DNA from: Alishewanella longhuensis
GTDB lineage: Bacteria > Pseudomonadota > Gammaproteobacteria > Enterobacterales > Alteromonadaceae
Length of the DNA: 64,000 nt
Direction of reading: 5' to 3'
Assembly: GCF_014653435.1 (NCBI RefSeq)
Contig: NZ_BNAO01000002.1
Location: 327,636 to 391,635, forward strand
A model generated the notes under the pieces. It was not told the origin of the DNA, did not search any database, and worked only from the letters and a program-made list of their open reading frames with translations. Positions 19,326 to 27,879 of this stretch are shown here, piece after piece. How positions within the stretch are numbered: the stretch's first letter is position 1; each line of letters starts with the position of its first letter. The position numbers and the translations under genes are program-made.

Positions 19326-20264
19326 TTACCGGCTTACTTTTAACACCCAACCAAATAGTTGTTTATCAATCACCAACTCCTCATAACAAGCGTCTAACTG
19401 TTGCTGTTTAAAAGCATCAACCCAAAGCACAATACTTTCTTGATTCAGAGCAGCTCGATGCTGGTCCGTTAGTCGCTGGTAGGTCGCGACTAATTGTTTA
19501 AGCAGAGCCTTAAATCTTACTTGGTGATTAGTGTTAATATTGATAAATAGCGGTGCAAAGCTTTGCATGACAAAGCCAAACCATTCTTGCTCAAGCTCAT
19601 TCCGTAGCTGCTGCTCTATAGCACTAACACTTTGTAACAACTGCTGGTTAGCCAAGCTCAATGCTTCTGCAGTCGCCGCGGATGTTGCCAGCGACAATAA
19701 CTGGTTGGCATCGTGTTGAAAATTACTACCATAGAGAAAGGCAGCAATCACTTTAAGCCCAGCAGCACAATCATAAGCAATATCAGAGGCTTGATGATGC
19801 ATAACAGCAACTAAACGCCCTTTTGGTGCTAAAACTCTGGCGCAAGCGGCAACGGCAGGCTCACATTCCGCATACTCTAGGGCAAACTGACTAAGCAAGA
19901 TATCCACACTACCAGATTTAAATGGCATAGCTTCGATACTGCATTCTGGATGAAATTGTATTTGCCGTAAATCGCCGACAATATTGGCCTCATCTGCAAA
20001 AACAGCACAGGGGTTAATAGCCGCCGCATCAACGCCATGTACTAGGGCATTAAGATGATGCTGAGTGGCATAACGATATGCAGCCAATGCCAAAGCGCCA
20101 TTTCCCGTACCCAAGTCGACGACTTGAGCATTAGCGCCAAGATTGGAAAACTGCTGTTGCCAAAAAGCTAACAATTCACCACGATAACCAAACGCATTTT
20201 CGCTAGCACTAAAACTGTTTAATGTTTTGGTGGTTTGCCAAAACTGGCTCCAATGAGCAGACAC
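19326..20264 (-). CDS. SAM-dependent class I methyltransferase
   Basis: I start at GTG 20264 (312 residues, MSAHWSQFWQTT) because GGAGG lies five bases before it; an in-frame TTG at 20276 overlaps that site. The Rossmann-fold SAM-binding motif VVDLGTGNGALAL is near residues 50-62. An acidic motif and the LLSQFALEYAE segment typical of motif IV follow, and the C-terminal half is helical. The substrate is not evident. It lies between the two TonB receptor genes but is separated from the upstream receptor by a terminator. It might be read as a small independent unit. Confidence 0.85.
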   Translation of the reverse strand: MSAHWSQFWQTTKTLNSFSASENAFGYRGELLAFWQQQFSNLGANAQVVDLGTGNGALALAAYRYATQHHLNALVHGVDAAAINPCAVFADEANIVGDLRQIQFHPECSIEAMPFKSGSVDILLSQFALEYAECEPAVAACARVLAPKGRLVAVMHHQASDIAYDCAAGLKVIAAFLYGSNFQHDANQLLSLATSAATAEALSLANQQLLQSVSAIEQQLRNELEQEWFGFVMQSFAPLFININTNHQVRFKALLKQLVATYQRLTDQHRAALNQESIVLWVDAFKQQQLDACYEELVIDKQLFGWVLKVSR

Positions 20265-20313
20265 ATTAACCTCCAAAGTATCAGCTTAAAAAAAATTGCT
20301 AAATAAACCCAAT

Positions 20314-20342
20314 AAAAAAGGCAGGTTCTCACCTGCCTTTTG
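20314..20342 (-). terminator. Terminator of the second TonB receptor gene
   Basis: The perfect arms AAAAGGCAGGT and ACCTGCCTTTT around TCTC form an intrinsic terminator shortly after the receptor stop on the minus strand. Confidence 0.92.
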
Positions 20343-20359
20343 TTAATTAAGCGAATTTA

Positions 20360-23023
20360 TCAGAAACGCTGAGTATAACGTACGTAAGAGATACGACCGT
20401 AAGCATCATACAGTGAGTAGTCTAAGTTACGACCTTCAGCTGATGACACACCGATTTGCGGCTCTTTAGCAAATACGTTCTGGAAACCTACAGTAATGTC
20501 TGCATTCCAGCCTGTGTTGTAAGTGAACTGCACATCATGCGTGGTGTAAGACGCAATGTTACCGCTACGCGTTGTTACGCCAGCTACAGTTGTTACGTTG
20601 TTAAACTGCTTACCGATAAAATTAGAGGCAAAAGAGATATCGAAATCGCCAATTGAGTAAGCATGTGACAACGAAGCGCGTTGACGTGGTACGCTCGGAT
20701 CGCGCACTAAGTTACGGCCACCGTCGTTTGCATACTCAAGTACATGGCTGATTTGCAGATTTTGTCTTAAACGACCGTACTCACCGAAGTCAAAGTTCGT
20801 TCTGAAGTTAAAATCTAAACCAGAGGTATCGATAGTACCATCATTAGCAAAACCCGTGGTTGACTCTAGAATCTCATTAGTTACCGGGTCACGGACGATA
20901 CCTAAACCCGCTGGGATAGGATCACCTGAACGTTGGCGGTTAATCAGCGTTTGTAAACCGATAGAACGGATAGTATCTTCGATAGAGGTGTTGTAGTAAT
21001 CCACCGCGAAGTCTAACCAATCTGTTGGCTGATAGGCTAAACCTAAAGAGTACTGGGTTGACTGTTCAGACTGCAGCGCTGGGTTAGAGACCACTTCAGT
21101 ACGGATCTGACGTGCTAAACAGTTAGCTGTCGGGATGCCTTGAATATCACACAATACAAAGTCTTGCACTGTTGGGTTACTTGAAGCTGGCTTCTGTGTT
21201 AACACATCTAAGCTAGGTGCACGGAAACCTTGACCCCATGAAGCACGTACCACTAAACCGTCGATTGGTTCATAACAGAAAGAAACCTTAGGTGCGAAGT
21301 CATTACCGTAGTCAGAGTATTTCTCATAACGGCCGGCAATGTTCATCTCTAACTTATCCATTAATGGAATTAGCGTTTCAAAGTAAGCTGACTTAACAGT
21401 ACGATCACCGCCTGCAGAGTTACCCGCTGAACCACCAACCACACCAGCTTCTGATAATGAGTCGTATTGGTCATCGTAAATCTCTTTACGGTATTCACCA
21501 CCAACTACTAACTGTACCGTGCCCGCGTCCATTTCAAATACATCGAAGGCCGCAGAAGCATAAGCTTCTTCCTGATCATATTGGCTGATACGAGAAATGG
21601 TTACGTTCATTGAGTTTAACAACGCTTGGTAAGCATTACGCTCGGCAACCGTAGTGAAACGCTCACCGAACGGATCGTTCAACATATAGGCGCCGCTTTC
21701 CATCGCTATGTTAGCAGCAGAACGCAGCAAGTAACCGTTACCAATGTTGTATACTTTGGTTTTGCTCTTACGAGCACCAAAATCTACGATAACATCATTA
21801 ACATTACCTTCTAAACCCACCATAACATCGGTGTTGTAACCATCTACCTGAGTATCACGAGTACCCAGTGCCGCAAAACGGTGGAATACGCCGACAGGAC
21901 GGGCATTGCCGCCGATAGTAGAGTCGAATAATGGGCTATTCGGGTTAGTTGGGTTGTTCGGGCTAGTTGCAGAGATAATGCTACCTGGATCGTTTAATGA
22001 TGCAGCATAACGACCAAATGATTTGCTCTTAGAGGCCGTCGCGTTAGCATACACTTTCCAATCATCGTTGAAATTGTGGTTAGCACGGAAGAACGCAGAC
22101 TGGTTACCTGTAGAAGAATCGTTAGCGTTAGTCTTTAAGAAGTCATAACTACACCATGGGGTAGTACCATTTACTGGGTTAACAGTGGTGTAATAAAGTT
22201 CGAAATCACACGCCTTAGCCAGTGAGAACTGAGAACCCGTCGCTGTGTTAGGACGACCAGTGGTGGCATTAATTTCTGACCAGTTGTTACCATAGCCAGA
22301 TAAACCACGGTTTGGCGCGTTCCATGGGAAAGCACGCTCAAACACGATATCACGGTTATTCCAAGAGAAACCAGCTACCACGTTACTGCTTGAGTTGGCA
22401 GCACCAATTAAGAAACTACCTTCTTCACGATCACCACCTTCTGATGGCAAACCAACACGGGCTGTACCTAATTTCAACTCAGCACCAGTGTAGTCTTTGC
22501 GGGTAATAATGTTAATTACACCACCGATGGCATCAGAACCGTATACCGCCGACGCACCGTCTTGCAGAATTTCTACACGCTCTACTGCAGCCAGTGGGAT
22601 CTGGTTAAGATCCTGAGCGCTACCTAGTAAAGGTGATTTTGGTAAACGACGACCATCGATTAAGATAAGAGTACGGTTTGAGCCCAGGCCGCGCAAACTA
22701 ACCTGTGTTGTACCCTGAGCCGTGTTACCTGAAGTAGTACGATAAGAACCGAAAGAGTTAAAAGTCGTGTTACGCAGTAAGTCAGATACTGACATCTGAC
22801 CAGACATATCAATAGCTTCACGGTCGATAACGGTAATAGGTAAAGCGCCCTCTAAGTCAGTACGCTTTAAACGTGAACCCGTTACTTCGATACGTTCAAC
22901 GCGTGCTGAAGACTCTTCGTCTTGAGCAGCTTGTTGCGCAACTGCAGTGCCAACAAATGCAGAGGTAGCACCGAATGCGATAGCTAAGCGCACAGCCTTG
23001 CTTAATTTATTATTTGAATACAT
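20360..23023 (-). CDS. TonB-dependent outer-membrane receptor
   Basis: An 887-residue receptor related to the one at 16054-19017. The signal peptide begins MYSNNKLSKAVRLA, nearly the same as its neighbour's MFTNNKLSKAVRLA. A TonB-box-like VERIEVTGSR is followed by a plug with VSLRGLGSNRTLILIDGRR and VYGSDAIGGVINI. The C-terminal barrel ends in YTQRF. It lacks close barrel similarity to its neighbour by eye, suggesting a different substrate. A CCAGGGAG ribosome site and a TTGACC-N17-TTATTA promoter lie upstream. Substrate unknown. Confidence 0.95.
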   Translation of the reverse strand: MYSNNKLSKAVRLAIAFGATSAFVGTAVAQQAAQDEESSARVERIEVTGSRLKRTDLEGALPITVIDREAIDMSGQMSVSDLLRNTTFNSFGSYRTTSGNTAQGTTQVSLRGLGSNRTLILIDGRRLPKSPLLGSAQDLNQIPLAAVERVEILQDGASAVYGSDAIGGVINIITRKDYTGAELKLGTARVGLPSEGGDREEGSFLIGAANSSSNVVAGFSWNNRDIVFERAFPWNAPNRGLSGYGNNWSEINATTGRPNTATGSQFSLAKACDFELYYTTVNPVNGTTPWCSYDFLKTNANDSSTGNQSAFFRANHNFNDDWKVYANATASKSKSFGRYAASLNDPGSIISATSPNNPTNPNSPLFDSTIGGNARPVGVFHRFAALGTRDTQVDGYNTDVMVGLEGNVNDVIVDFGARKSKTKVYNIGNGYLLRSAANIAMESGAYMLNDPFGERFTTVAERNAYQALLNSMNVTISRISQYDQEEAYASAAFDVFEMDAGTVQLVVGGEYRKEIYDDQYDSLSEAGVVGGSAGNSAGGDRTVKSAYFETLIPLMDKLEMNIAGRYEKYSDYGNDFAPKVSFCYEPIDGLVVRASWGQGFRAPSLDVLTQKPASSNPTVQDFVLCDIQGIPTANCLARQIRTEVVSNPALQSEQSTQYSLGLAYQPTDWLDFAVDYYNTSIEDTIRSIGLQTLINRQRSGDPIPAGLGIVRDPVTNEILESTTGFANDGTIDTSGLDFNFRTNFDFGEYGRLRQNLQISHVLEYANDGGRNLVRDPSVPRQRASLSHAYSIGDFDISFASNFIGKQFNNVTTVAGVTTRSGNIASYTTHDVQFTYNTGWNADITVGFQNVFAKEPQIGVSSAEGRNLDYSLYDAYGRISYVRYTQRF

Positions 23024-23131
23024 GTATATCTCCCTGGACCACGTTTTGTGATTCTGTTTTTAAGTTACTAATTTTATGGCGAGTTAGAACACCCATATCT
23101 TGCGGTGAATACTCCAAGTAACGCGCCCCGA

Positions 23132-23160
23132 TAATAAACGTAATTTTTCTGCTTGGTCAA
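23132..23160 (-). promoter_or_regulatory. Probable promoter of the second TonB receptor
   Basis: On the minus strand TTGACC (23160-23155), a 17-base spacer and TTATTA (23137-23132) lie about 109 bases before the ATG, the same distance and -35 as in the other receptor. Confidence 0.62.
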
Positions 23161-23487
23161 CCGCTTTTACGGAACAATTTTATGAACAGGCTGTCTGAGG
23201 CCGCTTCGTCTAAAATCTAGCTGACCCGGTTTAGCATCATTCCATAACACTTCAGTTACATAGATAGAGGCCAATACGTTAAAAAAAACACTCAAGGTTA
23301 ATTAAAGGATAAATTACCTGTTTTTTTAACATGAACCTATGATTTTTTCAGTCGCACAAAGTAAACTTATGATTACAATTTATAATCATCGGACCAGTTT
23401 AATCTACGAAAAAAAATATAATTTTTTCTCGCTAGTGGATGTTGTCCGCTAAAACAGGAATCAGTGGCTTAGAAATTTCACTCGGGT

Positions 23488-23516
23488 TACAATGGCAAGA
23501 CTGTACATTCATACAG
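23488..23516 (+). promoter_or_regulatory. dinG promoter -10 and LexA (SOS) box
   Basis: CTGTACATTCATACAG at 23501-23516 is a CTG-N10-CAG LexA box with perfect CTGT/ACAG ends, ending eight bases before the dinG ATG. A TACAAT -10 element at 23488-23493 puts the expected start point at the edge of the box, so LexA binding would block initiation. Confidence 0.85.
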
Positions 23517-23523
23517 AAAAACC

Positions 23524-25581
23524 ATGCTAAGCGATATCCTTAAACAGCAAATCCGGACCATACACCAGCAATTAAAAGCCAGCTTACCAGGGTATCAGCC
23601 CAGGCCAGCACAAAATAAACTTATTGCGGAGATTGCCTCTATTATTGCTGGTAACTATCATCGACATGATCGAATTGGGCTAATTGAGGCAGGGACAGGA
23701 ACAGGTAAATCCCTGGCTTATTTGCTCGGTACTCTACCCTATGCGCTCAGCCAGAAAAAAACGTTGGTGATTGCCACTGCAACTGTGGCCTTGCAAGAAC
23801 AATTGGTTTTAAAAGATCTCCCTTTTTTTCATCAACACAGTGGACTGTCTTTCAACTTTACGTTAGTTAAGGGCAGACAGCGTTATGCTTGCATTGAACG
23901 CTTACAGCAACAGATCCAGCAACCAATGTTATTTGCCACTACAGAACATGCCGCAGAACAACAACCGCTGTTACAATCCTTGTTAACCGCCTGGCAAGAG
24001 CGGCGCTGGCTTGGCGACCGGGATACCTTACCTGAAACGATTAGTGATGAGTTATGGTATAGCTTGCAAGCCGATGCTCATTATTGCAGTAAAACACAAC
24101 GACGCCATTTACATTGCCCCTTTCATCTGGCTCGCGCGGAGATGACTGACTCACAGGTATTGGTGGTAAACCATAGTTTGTTGGTGGCAGACTTAATCAG
24201 TGGTAATGCTATCCTGCCGCCGCCAGAAGATTGTATTTATGTGATTGACGAAGCTCATCACCTGGCCAGCTGTGCCAGAGAATTACTCAGTGCCAGTGCA
24301 CAACTTACCGATAACGGTCGCTGGCTTGAAAAACTCCGTAAGAATCTGCAGCAACTGCAAAGCATACTCCCTGACACGGCTTTGCGCGATATCCTTAAAC
24401 TAGACGACGCAGTTAGCGACTTTTATGCCGCATTAAAACCTATTGAACGTAATTTAGTGGATTATATTCCCCGCTGGTTTACCGAAAAGGCCCAGCTAGA
24501 ATATCGGTTTAAACATGCGGCTTTACCGAAGCTTTGGCAACAACAAGCAGAATTAGTGTGGCAAAGTGCCCAAAAAGCCTCGAATGGCTGCGAAAAATGT
24601 TTAACCGAGTTACAAACTAAGCTGGCAGAGCAGAGTAAACCAGTAAAAAACTGGTACAGCTTACTGCAAGATTTAGCTTATGCCCGGCAACGCTTTGAGC
24701 AACAACAAGCACTTTGGCAATTATTACACCAAGAACAGCGTGAGCCGGCCTGGCAAGCCCGCTGGCTAAGTAAAGAGGCTAAGGTACCAGAGCAGTTGCA
24801 ACTGCATGCCAGTCCGTTATCATCAAGTTTACAACTAGAAAATTTGCTGTTCAGCAAAGCCTATGCCGCCATACTTTGCTCCGCGACCTTAACCGCGTTA
24901 AATTCTTTTGACTATGCCAAACGCGAGCTGGGATTAACCGAGCACTCAGGATTGCACTGTGTGCAGGTAGAGTCTCCTTTTGCTTATCATGAGCAAGCGG
25001 AGATTGTGTTACCCAAAACACACTGCGAACCGACCGATCCAGCATTTACTGATGAACTTGTGCGTCTCCTGCCTCGCTATTTACAGCAGAATGAAGGCTC
25101 ACTAGTACTGTTTGCTTCTTATTGGCAAATGCAGCAAGTGGCTGCCGCACTGCGTAAAGCTGGGTTTTCATTGTTAGTGCAAGGTGAAGCTTCCCGACAA
25201 GCCCTGCTACAGCTGCATGCGCAACAGGTACAGCATGGGCAACGCAGTATTTTATTTGGTACCCAAAGCTTTTCGGAGGGTTTGGATCTACCAGGTAAAT
25301 TACTGACAAATCTGATTATTACCAAGCTACCTTTTGCTGTGCCTACCTCACCGTTAGAAGAAGCCTTAACAGAAGCGATTAGCGCGCGGGGTGGCAATGC
25401 CTTTTTACAGCTGAGTATTCCGACTACAGCGAAAAAATTGGTACAGTCTTGTGGTAGACTACTGCGCCAGGAGCAGGATCAAGGGCGCATTGTCATTTTA
25501 GATCGCCGCCTGATCAGTAAAACCTATGGTAAAGCCATGTTAGATGCCTTACCTCCCTTTCGACGCGTTGTTGAGTATTAA
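23524..25581 (+). CDS. dinG: DinG-family ATP-dependent DNA helicase
   Basis: A 685-residue XPD-like superfamily 2 helicase. Walker A is EAGTGTGKS near 55-63 and the DEAH motif VIDEAHH follows the iron-sulfur region. The C-terminus matches E. coli DinG (QSFSEGLDL, DRRLISKTYGKAMLDALP). Iron-sulfur ligands: C123, C188 and C198 are present, but the expected second cysteine of the C-x4-C-x5-C group is absent (CSKTQRRHLHC). E. coli DinG unwinds R-loops and forked DNA with 5'-3' polarity and is SOS-induced. A LexA box lies directly upstream here too. First gene of a four-gene run with yfcA, priC and a deacetylase-like gene. Confidence 0.93.
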   Translation: MLSDILKQQIRTIHQQLKASLPGYQPRPAQNKLIAEIASIIAGNYHRHDRIGLIEAGTGTGKSLAYLLGTLPYALSQKKTLVIATATVALQEQLVLKDLPFFHQHSGLSFNFTLVKGRQRYACIERLQQQIQQPMLFATTEHAAEQQPLLQSLLTAWQERRWLGDRDTLPETISDELWYSLQADAHYCSKTQRRHLHCPFHLARAEMTDSQVLVVNHSLLVADLISGNAILPPPEDCIYVIDEAHHLASCARELLSASAQLTDNGRWLEKLRKNLQQLQSILPDTALRDILKLDDAVSDFYAALKPIERNLVDYIPRWFTEKAQLEYRFKHAALPKLWQQQAELVWQSAQKASNGCEKCLTELQTKLAEQSKPVKNWYSLLQDLAYARQRFEQQQALWQLLHQEQREPAWQARWLSKEAKVPEQLQLHASPLSSSLQLENLLFSKAYAAILCSATLTALNSFDYAKRELGLTEHSGLHCVQVESPFAYHEQAEIVLPKTHCEPTDPAFTDELVRLLPRYLQQNEGSLVLFASYWQMQQVAAALRKAGFSLLVQGEASRQALLQLHAQQVQHGQRSILFGTQSFSEGLDLPGKLLTNLIITKLPFAVPTSPLEEALTEAISARGGNAFLQLSIPTTAKKLVQSCGRLLRQEQDQGRIVILDRRLISKTYGKAMLDALPPFRRVVEY

Positions 25582-25598
25582 CAGGACAGTTCACGTTC

Positions 25599-26384
25599 AT
25601 GCCAGATATCACACTTACTACCGAACTCTTGCTATTACTTTGCAGCGTGGCTTTTGTCGCTGGCTATATCGATGCCATAGCGGGTGGCGGCGGTTTACTA
25701 ACGGTACCCGCCTTACTCACCGCCGGCCTGCCACCACATGTCGTATTAGGCACCAATAAACTGGCCGCCACTTTTGGCTCACTTACCGCCTCTGTTACTT
25801 ACTACCGCAAGAAACTCTTTAATCCTGGTTACTGGCGCTACAGTTTAATATTTACCGCTTTGGGTGCTTTGCTTGGCACCCTGGTTGTCGATCAACTCAG
25901 TACCGCGCTGCTTGAGAAAATTCTGCCACTGCTGATCTTATTTGCCGCCATTTATACCTTGTTTAACCGAATGCAACCTGATGATCGCCTCACTTTGCCG
26001 GCCGCCAGCTCAAAACTTTATTGGCAACAACGTATTCAAGGCCTGACACTAGGCTTTTATGATGGTGTAGCAGGCCCCGGGGCAGGTGCATTTTGGATGG
26101 TTTCTACTATGGCTATCTACAAAATTAATCTGTTACTGACGAGTGGCGTGGCCCGTACTATGAATTTTGTCAGCAATGGCTTTTCACTGGCGGCCTTTAT
26201 CGTGCTGGGTCATGTGCATTTTACCCTCGGCATCGCCATGGGACTTTGTTTAATGTTAGGCGCTTGGCTGGGCGCGCATTCCGCTATTCGCTTTGGTAGC
26301 AAATTTATTCGCCCGATTTTTATCAGCGTGGTGATTGCTATTGCTATGCGCCTGGCATGGCAGGCGTGGAGTCAAAGTGGATGA
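25599..26384 (+). CDS. yfcA: TSUP-family membrane transporter (YfcA-like)
   Basis: A 261-residue integral membrane protein of the TauE/SafE (TSUP) family, with about eight hydrophobic helices. It has the YfcA-type N-terminal motif AGYIDAIAGGGGLLTVPALL and the second-half repeat GFYDGVAGPGAGAFWM. Family members are thought to export sulfite or organosulfur anions; the substrate here is unknown. It begins 17 bp after dinG and its stop overlaps the priC start, so it is part of the dinG operon. Confidence 0.9.
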   Translation: MPDITLTTELLLLLCSVAFVAGYIDAIAGGGGLLTVPALLTAGLPPHVVLGTNKLAATFGSLTASVTYYRKKLFNPGYWRYSLIFTALGALLGTLVVDQLSTALLEKILPLLILFAAIYTLFNRMQPDDRLTLPAASSKLYWQQRIQGLTLGFYDGVAGPGAGAFWMVSTMAIYKINLLLTSGVARTMNFVSNGFSLAAFIVLGHVHFTLGIAMGLCLMLGAWLGAHSAIRFGSKFIRPIFISVVIAIAMRLAWQAWSQSG

Positions 26385-26944
26385 ATAACCTCACTCAAAC
26401 GCAAATCAAACAGCTAAAAGCATTATTACAAAAACTGCTGGAGTGGGCACAACAACTTGATCGTAAAAAAAAACCCGGCAAACCGCAACACTGGTTTGAC
26501 TCTAGTTTATTTAGTTGTCACTCGCCCGATTTAGCCGACTATGTTTTAGATAGCCTGCGACATCTTGAGCATTTACAGCGCCAAGGCGACACCTTATCAG
26601 CAGCAGCTCGGCAGCGCCTAACAGAGCGTTTAAACGAGCAAGTAGCAGCACTTACGCTAGCGTTCCGTAACCGCGAAGTACGCCAGCCGCAAGTCAGCCT
26701 ACCCCGTACCAAAGCTGTCGTTCAACATTTAGCGGCTAGCAGCCAACAACTGTATCAGCAGTTAAGTGAATACCAGCAATTTGAGAACAGGTTACTTGAT
26801 ATGGTCAGGTTGGCTGAACGGGATAATAGCAGCGAAGCAACCAACAAAACCCTAGCATTGCATGCTCGTTTAGGCCGTTGCCGCAGAGCGATTAATGAAG
26901 TAGAGCAAGCCATACAACAACTTGAGTCTGGTCATCGAAAATGA
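26381..26944 (+). CDS. priC: Primosomal replication protein PriC
   Basis: I use the ATG at 26381 (187 residues), which overlaps the yfcA stop in an ATGA; an in-frame ATG at 26357 lies inside yfcA. The protein is small, helical and basic. Its C-terminal half matches PriC (FENRLLDMVRLAER, then ARLGRCRRAINEVEQAIQ). PriC restarts stalled forks by loading DnaB with PriA or Rep, bound to SSB. Its place downstream of an SOS-controlled dinG suggests damage-induced expression. Confidence 0.85.
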   Translation: MNNLTQTQIKQLKALLQKLLEWAQQLDRKKKPGKPQHWFDSSLFSCHSPDLADYVLDSLRHLEHLQRQGDTLSAAARQRLTERLNEQVAALTLAFRNREVRQPQVSLPRTKAVVQHLAASSQQLYQQLSEYQQFENRLLDMVRLAERDNSSEATNKTLALHARLGRCRRAINEVEQAIQQLESGHRK

Positions 26945-27879
26945 ACCCTGCATTACCGCCACTGGTTTATCATTCTTGCTACAGTGAACTCGCATTACCC
27001 GCCAATCATCGCTACCCCATAGGTAAGTACCGTACTCTGTATCAAGCGTTACTCGCTCTGGGCGTGCCAGCTAACCATTTCTCACTGCCATCGCCCGTAA
27101 TGGCAGAGGAACTCTGCGCCGTGCATTGTCCTGAGTATGTTAACGCACTTTGCCAGGGCAGTATTGATGCCAAAGCGATGCGACGTATAGGCTTTCCATG
27201 GTCAGAGCAGCTTATACAACGTTCACTTACCTCGCTTGGCGGCACCTTGAAAACAGCTGAATTGGCATTAACACAGGGGCTAGCTGTGCATTTAAGTGGT
27301 GGCTATCATCATGCATTCCATGCTGAAGGTAGTGGTTTTTGCCTGTTTAACGATTTGGCATTCACCGCTTACACTTTACAGCAAAGGGGAATTGGCCCAA
27401 TTTTAATTTTTGATTTGGACGTACATCAGGGAGATGGCACCGCGCAAATTTTTAGTCATAACAAGCAAATTATTACTGCATCTATCCACTGTGAAAAGAA
27501 CTTCCCTGCCCGTAAGCAAAACTCCGATTGGGATATAGGAGTCAGTACTGACTGTACTGATAACCTCTACTTGGAAGCTGTGGCACAAAGCCTGAATAGT
27601 TTGCTCAATTGGTATCAACCCGAATTTGTGATCTATGATGCGGGAGTTGATATCCATCAAGATGATGATCTGGGCTTATTACAACTTACGACCCATACCA
27701 TAGCTGAGCGCGATCGCTTGGTATTAGAAAGCTGCCAACAACGGAAAATCCCCGTTGCGGCAGTTATTGGCGGTGGCTACCAGCGCGATCTCGCTGCCCT
27801 GACAGCCGTGCATCTGCAACTTTTCAAGGCCGCATTTAACCTCAACGGCTCAGGCCTGGGGGGAAAAATAAAAACCTAA
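26941..27879 (+). CDS. Histone deacetylase-like zinc amidohydrolase
   Basis: A 312-residue class II HDAC/AcuC/acetylpolyamine-hydrolase family protein. The catalytic dyad GGYHHAFH, zinc ligands in FDLDVHQGDGT and DAGVDIHQDD, and the glycine-tyrosine motif GGGY are all present, so it should be active. The substrate may be acetyl-lysine, acetylpolyamine or another amide. Its start overlaps the priC stop in an ATGA, making it the last gene of the dinG run. Its 3' end overlaps the convergent kynA by 30 bases. Confidence 0.92.
   Translation: MNPALPPLVYHSCYSELALPANHRYPIGKYRTLYQALLALGVPANHFSLPSPVMAEELCAVHCPEYVNALCQGSIDAKAMRRIGFPWSEQLIQRSLTSLGGTLKTAELALTQGLAVHLSGGYHHAFHAEGSGFCLFNDLAFTAYTLQQRGIGPILIFDLDVHQGDGTAQIFSHNKQIITASIHCEKNFPARKQNSDWDIGVSTDCTDNLYLEAVAQSLNSLLNWYQPEFVIYDAGVDIHQDDDLGLLQLTTHTIAERDRLVLESCQQRKIPVAAVIGGGYQRDLAALTAVHLQLFKAAFNLNGSGLGGKIKT

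Larger units (their letters stand above)
23024..23523. other. Divergent region between TonB receptor and dinG
   Basis: This 500-base AT-rich stretch holds the receptor promoter (23132-23160) and the dinG promoter with its SOS box (23488-23516). The middle (about 23170-23460) shows T- and A-runs but no ORF, RNA or repeat that I can support. Confidence 0.7.

Noticed and set aside
23170-23460. Possible small RNA or second promoter in the TonB receptor-dinG gap
   Set aside because: Only A/T runs were found; no convincing promoter plus terminator pair.
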